From contig CANRNM010000007.1 of NCBI GenBank assembly GCA_947631975.1, forward strand, positions 1 through 33,027: a stretch of DNA of 33,027 bases, read 5' to 3'. The position numbers were made by a program, and so were the translations under genes. How positions within the stretch are numbered: the stretch's first letter is position 1; every line of letters starts with the position of its first letter. The notes beneath the pieces were generated by a model that saw only the letters and a list, made by a program, of their open reading frames with translations, had not been told where the DNA came from and did not search any database. The DNA is from an uncultured Clostridia bacterium. Lineage in GTDB: Bacteria; Bacillota; Clostridia; Lachnospirales; CAG-274. Below are positions 23,183 to 28,587 of this stretch, piece after piece.

Positions 23183-24277
23183 TTATACAAATTTATCCGC
23201 GACATAGCCTATGCAGGTGTTTCGCGATACGCTCTTTGCTCTGTAAAGCGCCTTATCCGCCTTATCAATAAGCTCCTCGTATTCCTTCTCGTTCTTTATA
23301 AGACCCTCCGTAAAGCCTATACTTACGGTAACTCTTTCATAGCAGGAATATTCCGCGGGAATATTGAGCGCCCTTACCTCTCTTAAGAGGTTATTTGATA
23401 TTTCTCTAAGCTTCTGGTTGGAGTGAGTTTTGGATATTCCTATAAACTCCTCGCCGCCGTATCTGTAGAACGTCAGGTCGTTCTTGCTGCCGAACTCGGT
23501 GAAGCACTTGCCTATTGTCTTAAGACATTCGTCGCCTTTTTCGTGTCCCTTGGTATCGTTGAGCTTTTTGAACCAGTCTATATCTATCATTATTATGCCC
23601 ACGAACTTGGCGTTCTTGCTGTCCTCCGTGAGGTCGTCAAAGAGCTTGCGCCTGTTGTACATACCCGTGAGCTGGTCTACATATTTCTGCATGGAAAGTG
23701 TGTAAAGACCCTTGAAATGCTTTATTCTCGTACCCTTGAGCACCTCGCCCAAGTATATGCCTATTATGGTGAATACGGTGTAGTGAATGAGGTCGAAGCC
23801 CGCAATGTATGTACTCTTTAAAAGGAAGGATGACACAACGGATATAAGCCACATTATGCCCATCATTGTGTTTACCTTCCAGCTTTCGTCTATAACGATT
23901 ATGGGAAGGAGCACGAACACGGGAAGAAGTATCGTAGCCATGTGTGCGTCGTAGCTCACATTGAACTCCATGCCCACAAGGAAAATACCTATTGCCAGCA
24001 CGTATGACATCCATATGCTGTAGCCGGGGAGTATGACATTTTCAAGCAGTGCAAGAAAAGCTATAAAGCCTAAGCCGATAAGGTATACCATCTTGTTTGC
24101 GCTTATTGTGGGAGCGAAAAAGCTTGCAATAAAGAGCACAGCAAAAACAATGCTCAATATAAAAAGTGAGCTGAAAAACATCTTTTCATTGGCTTCCCAC
24201 AGTCTTATTGCATTGTTCTTGTAATCTTCTTTTGTAATTTTGTTTAAGTCAAATCTCTTTAAAATTTTTCTAAGCAT
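23183..24277 (-). CDS. Membrane-bound diguanylate cyclase (GGDEF)
   Basis: Makes cyclic di-GMP, a signal controlling attachment and motility. About 364 aa from the ATG at 24277, where CGGAG lies upstream; the further in-frame ATG at 24325 has no ribosome binding site. The N-terminal half has about six membrane helices (about 35-180) forming an uncharacterised sensor region. A linker then leads to the GGDEF domain starting DQLTGMYNRRKLFDDL and MIDIDWFKKLNDTKGHEKGDECL, with active-site RYGGEEF (about 272-278) and VTVSIGFT. The RxxD product-inhibition site is SKND here, so the Arg is missing. A weak promoter (TTGATT-17-TAATAT) can be read at 24316-24344. It is a single-gene unit. Confidence 0.92.
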   Translation of the reverse strand: MLRKILKRFDLNKITKEDYKNNAIRLWEANEKMFFSSLFILSIVFAVLFIASFFAPTISANKMVYLIGLGFIAFLALLENVILPGYSIWMSYVLAIGIFLVGMEFNVSYDAHMATILLPVFVLLPIIVIDESWKVNTMMGIMWLISVVSSFLLKSTYIAGFDLIHYTVFTIIGIYLGEVLKGTRIKHFKGLYTLSMQKYVDQLTGMYNRRKLFDDLTEDSKNAKFVGIIMIDIDWFKKLNDTKGHEKGDECLKTIGKCFTEFGSKNDLTFYRYGGEEFIGISKTHSNQKLREISNNLLREVRALNIPAEYSCYERVTVSIGFTEGLIKNEKEYEELIDKADKALYRAKSVSRNTCIGYVADKFV

Positions 24278-24480
24278 TGCTCCATCTCCGATTTTGTATC
24301 CCCTTATCCAATATAATATTAACATAAATAATAATATAAATCAATATTTTTTAATATAAAAATACAAAAAAAATTCACAAAATTTTAAATTGTAAACCTT
24401 GTTCAAGTATTTTGGGTAATATTATATATAAAAACAGGGTGCGGGAGTATGCTCCGGGTCTGTAAAATATATCGAAAATA
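24278..24480. other. AT-rich intergenic stretch without a gene
   Basis: No coding potential was seen on either strand. It contains the start region of the diguanylate cyclase transcript and AT-rich sequence leading to the type I toxin-like promoter at 24485. Confidence 0.6.
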
Positions 24481-24484
24481 TGTA

Positions 24485-24513
24485 TTGTATTAATCGAGGT
24501 ATTATGATATACT
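24485..24513 (+). promoter_or_regulatory. Promoter of the toxin-like peptide mRNA
   Basis: TTGTAT (24485-24490), a 17-nt spacer and TATACT (24508-24513). The resulting leader of about 87 nt begins with a stable hairpin TTCGGG-TGTTG-CCCGAA (24524-24540). Further on, CTCACCC (24572-24578) can pair with the GGGTGG of the ribosome binding site (24596-24601), masking it. Confidence 0.65.
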
Positions 24514-24606
24514 TTATATAAGTTTCGGGTGTTGCCCGAAGCTTGCACAATGGAGCGGCGGGCGGTTGTTCCTCACCCTATTCTGAAAAAGAAGGGGGTG
24601 GTGTAT

Positions 24607-24669
24607 ATGACGGATATTCAAATTATTTTGTTTTTGATACTGTTGATAATAATATACATAAAGAAATAA
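24607..24669 (+). CDS. 20-aa hydrophobic peptide, type I toxin-like
   Basis: A 20-codon frame: MTDIQ, then an unbroken hydrophobic stretch of Ile/Leu/Phe residues (about 6-18), ending in two lysines. This is the classic form of membrane-acting type I toxins, and the MT-start plus lysine end recalls the holin-like toxin group, though it is shorter than usual (about 30 aa). A very strong site AAGGGGGTGG precedes ATG and is potentially masked by an upstream CTCACCC. Its stop codon lies inside the hairpin at 24666-24698. An antisense RNA from 24752 would run into its 3' end. It is too short for most gene finders. Toxicity is inferred from architecture. Confidence 0.65.
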   Translation: MTDIQIILFLILLIIIYIKK

Positions 24670-24752
24670 TCGCCCTATCTGCTACATAGGACGATTATAA
24701 CTTAAACGTTTTATTGGTTGATATGAGGAACTTCCGAAGTCGTTCCCTCTTG
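24658..24752 (-). ncRNA. Candidate antisense RNA antitoxin
   Basis: A minus-strand transcript starting near 24752 and ending after the hairpin at 24666-24698, where ATTATTTCTTT follows. It would be about 95 nt, open with a GAGG..CCTC stem-loop (24725-24749), and be complementary to the 3' end of the peptide mRNA, including the stop codon. This convergent layout is that of the TxpA/RatA and BsrG/SR4 systems. No transcript evidence is available. Confidence 0.6.
24666..24698. terminator. Shared bidirectional hairpin of the toxin-like locus
   Basis: ATAATCGCCCTAT (24666-24678), a 7-nt loop and ATAGGACGATTAT (24686-24698). On the minus strand all 13 pairs form (one G-U) with a T-rich tail; on the plus strand there is one mismatch. 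It contains the peptide stop codon. Confidence 0.75.
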
Positions 24753-24759
24753 TGCTTTT

Positions 24760-24788
24760 ATAATAACATAAATACACATTTTTGTCAA
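24760..24788 (-). promoter_or_regulatory. Consensus promoter of the antisense RNA
   Basis: On the minus strand, TTGACA (24783-24788), a 17-nt spacer and TATTAT (24760-24765) match 11 of 12 consensus bases. No gene lies downstream except the antisense of the 20-aa peptide. Confidence 0.75.
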
Positions 24789-24829
24789 GGGTCTTTGATT
24801 GGCTCTTTTTTTATTATCGCCACTCAAAA

Positions 24830-24847
24830 GAGAGCCTCACGGCTCCC
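24830..24847 (-). terminator. Terminator of the mazF transcript
   Basis: On the minus strand, GGGAGCC-GTGA-GGCTCTC with one G-U pair, followed by TTTTG, 15 nt after the mazF stop. Confidence 0.7.
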
Positions 24848-24861
24848 TTATGTAGTAAAAT

Positions 24862-25203
24862 TTATAATCCCAGGCTCACAACAAGCCCCTTATTCACCTT
24901 TTCCATCATACCGCTGTCGAGGAAGCCTATTTTTTCCCGCAGTCTGCGCTTGTCTATTGTCCTAAGCTGTTCGAGAAGTATCACGGAGTCCTTGCTCAGC
25001 GAATAATGGCAGCTGTCCACCTCTATATGGGTAGGCAGCTTAGCCTTGTTTATCTGCGAAGTGATGGCTGCGCATATAACGGTGGGCGAGTATCTGTTGC
25101 CCACATCGTTTTGAATTATGAGTACGGGTCTTATACCTCCCTGCTCGGAGCCTATCACGGGGCTTAAGTCGGCATAAAAAATATCTCCTCTTTTAACTAT
25201 CAA
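24862..25203 (-). CDS. mazF: MazF/PemK-type endoribonuclease toxin
   Basis: Sequence-specific mRNA-cleaving toxin of the MazEF type. The core matches B. subtilis EndoA closely: [41 protein letters not shown], then [18 protein letters not shown] and [20 protein letters not shown] place the start at TTG 25203 (113 aa, MIVKRGD) because it fits the family N-terminus and AGGGTGTGAT lies just upstream; GTG at 25212 would add three residues. It follows alr by 98 nt as in Bacillus, but the mazE-like antitoxin gene that normally sits between is absent. A 9-bp inverted repeat (25205-25213 with 25255-25263) can fold over the ribosome binding site and start, so expression may be restrained at translation. 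Confidence 0.93.
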   Translation of the reverse strand: MIVKRGDIFYADLSPVIGSEQGGIRPVLIIQNDVGNRYSPTVICAAITSQINKAKLPTHIEVDSCHYSLSKDSVILLEQLRTIDKRRLREKIGFLDSGMMEKVNKGLVVSLGL

Positions 25204-25204
25204 A

Positions 25205-25263
25205 AATATCACACCCTGCCAAATAAGTTTCTGTCTTATATAAAGCTTTTCTTATGTGATATT
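25205..25263 (-). promoter_or_regulatory. Inverted repeat masking the mazF start
   Basis: AATATCACA (25205-25213) and TGTGATATT (25255-25263) are perfect inverted copies. In the mRNA the right arm covers the GTG and the GTGTGAT part of the ribosome binding site. Confidence 0.45.
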
Positions 25264-25301
25264 ATGTACCGCTTTGATTTTTTTTAAACCTGTTTTGATA
25301 T

Positions 25302-26453
25302 TTATTTTTTGTGAGTACTTATTATTTCCCCTCTTTTGATATATACCCTCGGCACTCTCTTGCCCACATTGCACACTATCTCATAGTTTATGGTGCCCGA
25401 AAGCTCGGCAAGCTCCTCGCAGGACACGGTGTTTTTGCCGTCGCTTCCCATTATTATAACGCTGTCGCCCTCGCACACATCGGGTATGGCGGTAATGTCC
25501 GCCATCATCTGATCCATGCATACATTTCCGCGGACGGGCGCATAATGTCCTCTTATTATGACTCTTGCCTTATTTGAGAGCCTGCGCGAATAGCCGTCGG
25601 CATAGCCTATGGGTATTGTGGCAAGCCTTGTTTTCTTGTCCGTGAAATAAGTCCTGCCGTAGCCTATGCTCACGTTTTCGCCAAGCTCCTTCACAAAGCT
25701 CACCTGCGATTTAAGGCTCATTGCGGGCTTGAGCTCTATTGTATGCTTCACCTCGCCGCTGGGATAAAGACCGTAAATTATAATGCCTGCCCTCACCATA
25801 TCGAGCCTTAATTCGGGCATATCGAGTATGGCTCCGCTGTTGGCGCAGTGCCTTATGAAGTCCTTATGCCCGCGCCTGTTCAACTCGTCCGTAACATAGC
25901 GGAATTTTTTGTACTGCTCATATGTAAAGGCTTTGTCCTTTTCGTCGGCTGTGGCAAAGTGAGTGAATACTCCCGTAACATTCACATTGGGCAGGGCGAA
26001 AATTTTTTCCATTTCGTCTATGCACTCGTCCGTGGGCTGAAAGCCTATCCTGCTCATGCCCGTATCTACCTTTATGTGAACATAAGCCTGCTTGCCGAGG
26101 CTTTGGGCTATGTCTGACAGACGCCTTGCGGTCTCAAGGCTGAATACCGTCTGCGTGAGGCTGTTGTTTATGACCGTTTCGAGCTGTCCCTCTACCGTGT
26201 TGCCGAGTATCAGAACGGGCACCCTTATGCTCCACTGCCTTATCTGCACGCCCTCGTCGCAGGTGGCTACGGCAAGCTCGTCGGCGCCGTTATAAAGGCA
26301 TACCTTCGAAACCTCTTCCGCGCCGTGGCCGTAGGCGTCAGCCTTCACAACGGCAAGCAGTCCGGAGCCGCCGAGCGTTTTCTTTATTTCCCTTATATTG
26401 TGAGCTATGGCGTCAAGGTCTATCTCCGCCAGCAGTCTGTGGTATTCGTACAT
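25302..26453 (-). CDS. alr: Alanine racemase
   Basis: PLP enzyme converting L- to D-alanine for peptidoglycan. 383 aa, standard length. The PLP lysine lies in LLAVVKADAYGHGA (Lys37). Other family landmarks are HIKVDTGMSRIGF, GVFTHFATADE, RHCANSGAIL, VRAGIIIYGLYPS, the catalytic-Tyr segment SIGYGRTYFT, ATIPIGYADGYSR and RGNVCMDQMMADIT. AAGGAG precedes ATG. It lies 12 nt after the GerS-like gene, the gerS-alr2 arrangement known from Clostridioides difficile, and precedes mazF as in Bacillus. It may be a housekeeping or sporulation-linked copy; the sequence alone does not tell. Confidence 0.97.
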   Translation of the reverse strand: MYEYHRLLAEIDLDAIAHNIREIKKTLGGSGLLAVVKADAYGHGAEEVSKVCLYNGADELAVATCDEGVQIRQWSIRVPVLILGNTVEGQLETVINNSLTQTVFSLETARRLSDIAQSLGKQAYVHIKVDTGMSRIGFQPTDECIDEMEKIFALPNVNVTGVFTHFATADEKDKAFTYEQYKKFRYVTDELNRRGHKDFIRHCANSGAILDMPELRLDMVRAGIIIYGLYPSGEVKHTIELKPAMSLKSQVSFVKELGENVSIGYGRTYFTDKKTRLATIPIGYADGYSRRLSNKARVIIRGHYAPVRGNVCMDQMMADITAIPDVCEGDSVIIMGSDGKNTVSCEELAELSGTINYEIVCNVGKRVPRVYIKRGEIISTHKK

Positions 26454-26465
26454 TATAAAAGCTCC

Positions 26466-27077
26466 TTATTTATCCAAAGTAAAGTCCTTTTCTCCTATAT
26501 TGCAATTATAAACGAAATTTTCAAATTCTTCAACTATTCTTTCATTGTTCTCGCTGTCGTATATCACAAGCCTTACGGGAAGCTGCGTCTTGTTGTCCAC
26601 CCAGAGCTTTTCTGTGCACAAAAGAGGGCTGTCGCCCGCAAGCTTGGCTTCGAGCACGGTGCAGAGGCTTTCGTCGAGGCTTGCGCTCTCAATGCCCACA
26701 TCCTTGCTCTTTACATAGTTTTCCATGAAGCTGAAAAGTATTATCTCGCGTCTTGACGCCTTGTCGGGCGGGTCGACGCTTATTTTGTTTTCCTTCACAA
26801 GCGGATTGTAGTGCCACACCATATTTCCGTCGTAGAGCACCACATTGTCCCTGTAGTTTTCGGGCGATGAGGTCTTTATTCTGTACCGCCCGTCGCTTGA
26901 GGCAAGCTGTGTCGCCTTATACACGGTCTCGCCCTTGTTGGATATGTAGGTCAGCGTGCAGTCGGCAGAGTAAGAGCTCATAGCCATTAGCTTATCCTGT
27001 ATTGAAGGATAGCTTTTTTTGCCCGACATACAGCCCGTCATAAGTAAGATAGCCAAAAATAAAAATAGTCTTTTCAT
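26466..27077 (-). CDS. gerS: GerS-like germination lipoprotein (LolA/LolB fold)
   Basis: 203 aa. The lipoprotein signal MKRLFLFLAILLMTGC has the modified Cys at 16. The mature part has the strand pattern of outer-membrane lipoprotein sorting-like domains: DKLMAMSSYSADCTLTYISNKGETVYKATQ, GRYRIKTSSPENYRDNVVLYDGNMVWHYNPL, then LWVDNKTQLPVRLVIYDSENNERIVEEFENF and a C-terminal NIGEKDFTLDK. In C. difficile, GerS is needed for cortex modification with CwlD and is cotranscribed with alr2; here the gene sits 12 nt before alr. The assignment rests on fold features and synteny. GGGAG lies 6 nt before ATG. A 16-bp inverted repeat spans its start codon. Confidence 0.78.
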   Translation of the reverse strand: MKRLFLFLAILLMTGCMSGKKSYPSIQDKLMAMSSYSADCTLTYISNKGETVYKATQLASSDGRYRIKTSSPENYRDNVVLYDGNMVWHYNPLVKENKISVDPPDKASRREIILFSFMENYVKSKDVGIESASLDESLCTVLEAKLAGDSPLLCTEKLWVDNKTQLPVRLVIYDSENNERIVEEFENFVYNCNIGEKDFTLDK

Positions 27078-27120
27078 ATATACTCCCGGTTCTTTATAGG
27101 TAATTATATGAAAAGACTAT
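27065..27120. repeat. 16-bp inverted repeat spanning the gerS-like start codon
   Basis: ATAGTCTTTTCATATA (27065-27080) and TATATGAAAAGACTAT (27105-27120) are perfect inverted copies separated by 24 nt. The left arm holds the start codon and codons 2-4 of the GerS-like gene. In the mRNA the ribosome binding site would be in the loop and the AUG in the stem. Confidence 0.8.
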
Positions 27121-27128
27121 ATTTTTCA

Positions 27129-27623
27129 TCACTTTTTTTTGTTTTTGTCCTTAGCCGCCTTTTTAGCCACTTTCTTTTCCGCCTTAGCCTTTTCCTTCTT
27201 TTCCTGCTCTATAGCCTTGAGCTGTTCGGGAGATTTAAGACCTATCATATTCACGATGTAAAGTCCCGCTATCTCAATTTTAACGGTCTTTTTCACAGGA
27301 AGCGCCTCGTAAAGATGCTTGTCCGTAGTCATCAGCGTAAGTATCTGAGGACCAATCTTGACCTTCACAAAGTACATCTTCACAAGCGCCGCGCGCTTAG
27401 GCATATTGTCTGTTACTGCCTTGGGCAGAGATTTTATGTTTGTTATTCTGTCCCGCGTTTTATCTATGATAAAAGCAGTCTGGAGCATTTTGTTCTGCTC
27501 TATAAATTCATTCTGCTCATCCATCTTTTTGTAGGCTTTTTTGCTCAGAAAAATAAGAATACCTACTATAACCGCAATAATAACAACTATCAGCAAGAGC
27601 CAGTCAGCCCATGTCATAGTCAT
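27129..27623 (-). CDS. Single-pass membrane protein with Lys-rich tail
   Basis: 164 aa from the ATG at 27623, chosen because AAAGGAGG lies 7 nt upstream; a further in-frame GTG upstream overlaps that site. Residues about 6-27 (WLLLIVVIIAVIVGILIFLS) form one membrane helix. A soluble part follows with beta-strands and aliphatic segments (MLQTAFIIDKTRDRITNIKSLPKAV; VKVKIGPQILTLMTTDKHLYEALPVKKTVKIEIAGLYIVNMIGL). The end is highly basic (KAEKKVAKKAAKDKNKKK). I do not recognise a family. It lies 51 nt upstream of the GerS-like gene in the same direction and may be first in that operon. Confidence 0.75.
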   Translation of the reverse strand: MTMTWADWLLLIVVIIAVIVGILIFLSKKAYKKMDEQNEFIEQNKMLQTAFIIDKTRDRITNIKSLPKAVTDNMPKRAALVKMYFVKVKIGPQILTLMTTDKHLYEALPVKKTVKIEIAGLYIVNMIGLKSPEQLKAIEQEKKEKAKAEKKVAKKAAKDKNKKK

Positions 27624-27686
27624 AGCTCCGCCTCCTTTCACTATGTTTGCTTCCTTAAAAGGAAGTATATATATAATTTATCATTA

Positions 27687-27703
27687 TTGACAAGGCTTGT
27701 CAA
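27687..27703. promoter_or_regulatory. Perfect 17-bp palindrome over the nth -35 (candidate operator)
   Basis: TTGACAAGGCTTGTCAA is an 8+1+8 perfect palindrome. Its left half is the -35 box of the nth promoter. Its right half gives TTGACA on the other strand, facing the membrane protein/gerS/alr genes. Confidence 0.6.
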
Positions 27704-27715
27704 GTCAACTATACT
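27687..27715 (+). promoter_or_regulatory. Sigma-A promoter of nth
   Basis: TTGACA (27687-27692), a 17-nt spacer and TATACT (27710-27715) match 11 of 12 consensus bases, 31 nt before the ATG at 27747. Confidence 0.85.
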
Positions 27716-27746
27716 TAAATTAACAAAAAATCAAAGGAGAAATATC

Positions 27747-28391
27747 ATGCAGGATAAAATGAAAACAAAGGTAAAAAATGTGCTTGAAGCGCTGGACAGG
27801 GAATATCCCACGGAGGATAAATGCTATCTTCACTACGAAAAGCCCTATGAGCTTCTTGTAGCCACAATGCTTAGCGCACAATGCACGGATGACAGAGTGA
27901 ATATGGTCACGGCGGAGCTTTTCAAGAAGTACACGAGCCTTGAAGCCTTCGCAAATGCGGATTTGAAGGAGCTTGAAAGGGATATACATTCCACGGGCTT
28001 TTATCACAACAAGGCGAAGAACATCATAGCTGCGGCAAATGAGCTTATAGAGCGCCACGGCGGCGAAATGCCCTCGGATATAGAAAAGCTCACGGCGCTT
28101 GCGGGCGTGGGCAGAAAGACTGCCAATGTCGTGAGGACGCATATTTTCCACATACCTAGCATAGTTGTGGACACCCATGTCAAGAGGATAAGCAATAAGC
28201 TTGGGCTTGTGGACTGCGACGACCCCGTCAAGATAGAGTTTGAGCTTATGAAGATATTTCCCGAGGAGCATTGGGGAAGGTATAACACGCAGGTGATAGC
28301 CCACGGCAGAAAGGTCTGCAAGGCAAGAAAACCCAACTGCGGGGAGTGCGTGTTGCGGGATTATTGTGATGAGTATAATAAAGGGAAATGA
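27747..28391 (+). CDS. nth: Endonuclease III (DNA glycosylase/AP lyase)
   Basis: Base-excision repair enzyme removing oxidised pyrimidines. 214 aa, standard length, from the ATG at 27747 with AAAGGAG 7 nt upstream. Landmarks: LLVATMLSAQCTDDRVN, the helix-hairpin-helix LTALAGVGRKTANVV with the catalytic Lys, VDTHVKRISNKLGL with the catalytic Asp, and the C-terminal [4Fe-4S] motif C-x6-C-x2-C-x5-C (CKARKPNCGECVLRDYC). The frame is open far upstream to 27108 antisense to the membrane protein gene, but that extension is not coding. It is divergent from the gerS-like operon and ends at a shared terminator. Confidence 0.96.
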   Translation: MQDKMKTKVKNVLEALDREYPTEDKCYLHYEKPYELLVATMLSAQCTDDRVNMVTAELFKKYTSLEAFANADLKELERDIHSTGFYHNKAKNIIAAANELIERHGGEMPSDIEKLTALAGVGRKTANVVRTHIFHIPSIVVDTHVKRISNKLGLVDCDDPVKIEFELMKIFPEEHWGRYNTQVIAHGRKVCKARKPNCGECVLRDYCDEYNKGK

Positions 28392-28393
28392 AA

Positions 28394-28414
28394 AAGCCCC
28401 CGAAATGGGGGCTT
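28394..28414. terminator. Bidirectional terminator between nth and the 50-aa peptide gene
   Basis: AAGCCCCC (28394-28401), loop GAAAT and GGGGGCTT (28407-28414). TTTTT follows on the minus strand; AAAATTATTTTTT follows on the plus strand. It closes both converging transcripts. Confidence 0.85.
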
Positions 28415-28418
28415 AAAA

Positions 28419-28571
28419 TTATTTTTTCAAATCATTAAGACTAACTTTTTTAAGAGCACCTGTATCTGCCGTACCCACAGTTGCCGTTGTATTTGATATA
28501 AGATTATTTGTATTATCTGCGGAAGCGAATATAACTACTTCTGCATCGGGATAAGTATATGTCTTTTTCAT
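28419..28571 (-). CDS. 50-aa peptide cotranscribed with the pectin methylesterase
   Basis: A 50-codon gene with an ideal AAGGAGG site 7 nt before ATG, starting 16 nt after the stop of the pectin methylesterase gene and ending just before a terminator. The peptide starts MKKTYTYPDAEVVIFASAD, continues with a Thr/Asn-rich middle (NTNNLISNTTATVGTADTG) and ends LKKVSLNDLKK. It has no signal peptide, cysteine or membrane helix. The KxYxxPxAExVxF start resembles a loose group of 45-60-aa peptides common in gut Firmicutes and Bacteroidetes, whose function I do not know. A secreted or processed peptide precursor is one possibility. The ribosome binding site and position make a real gene likely. Confidence 0.72.
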   Translation of the reverse strand: MKKTYTYPDAEVVIFASADNTNNLISNTTATVGTADTGALKKVSLNDLKK

Positions 28572-28587
28572 AATATCGCCTCCTTAA

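Noticed and set aside
25204-25212. GTG at 25212 as the mazF start
   Set aside because: It adds three residues not seen in EndoA-type proteins, and the ribosome binding site fits the TTG at 25203 better. It remains a minor alternative.
27108-27746. Long N-terminal extension of the endonuclease III frame
   Set aside because: The extension is antisense to the Lys-rich membrane protein gene. The real start at 27747 has a good ribosome binding site, a consensus promoter just upstream and the expected protein length.
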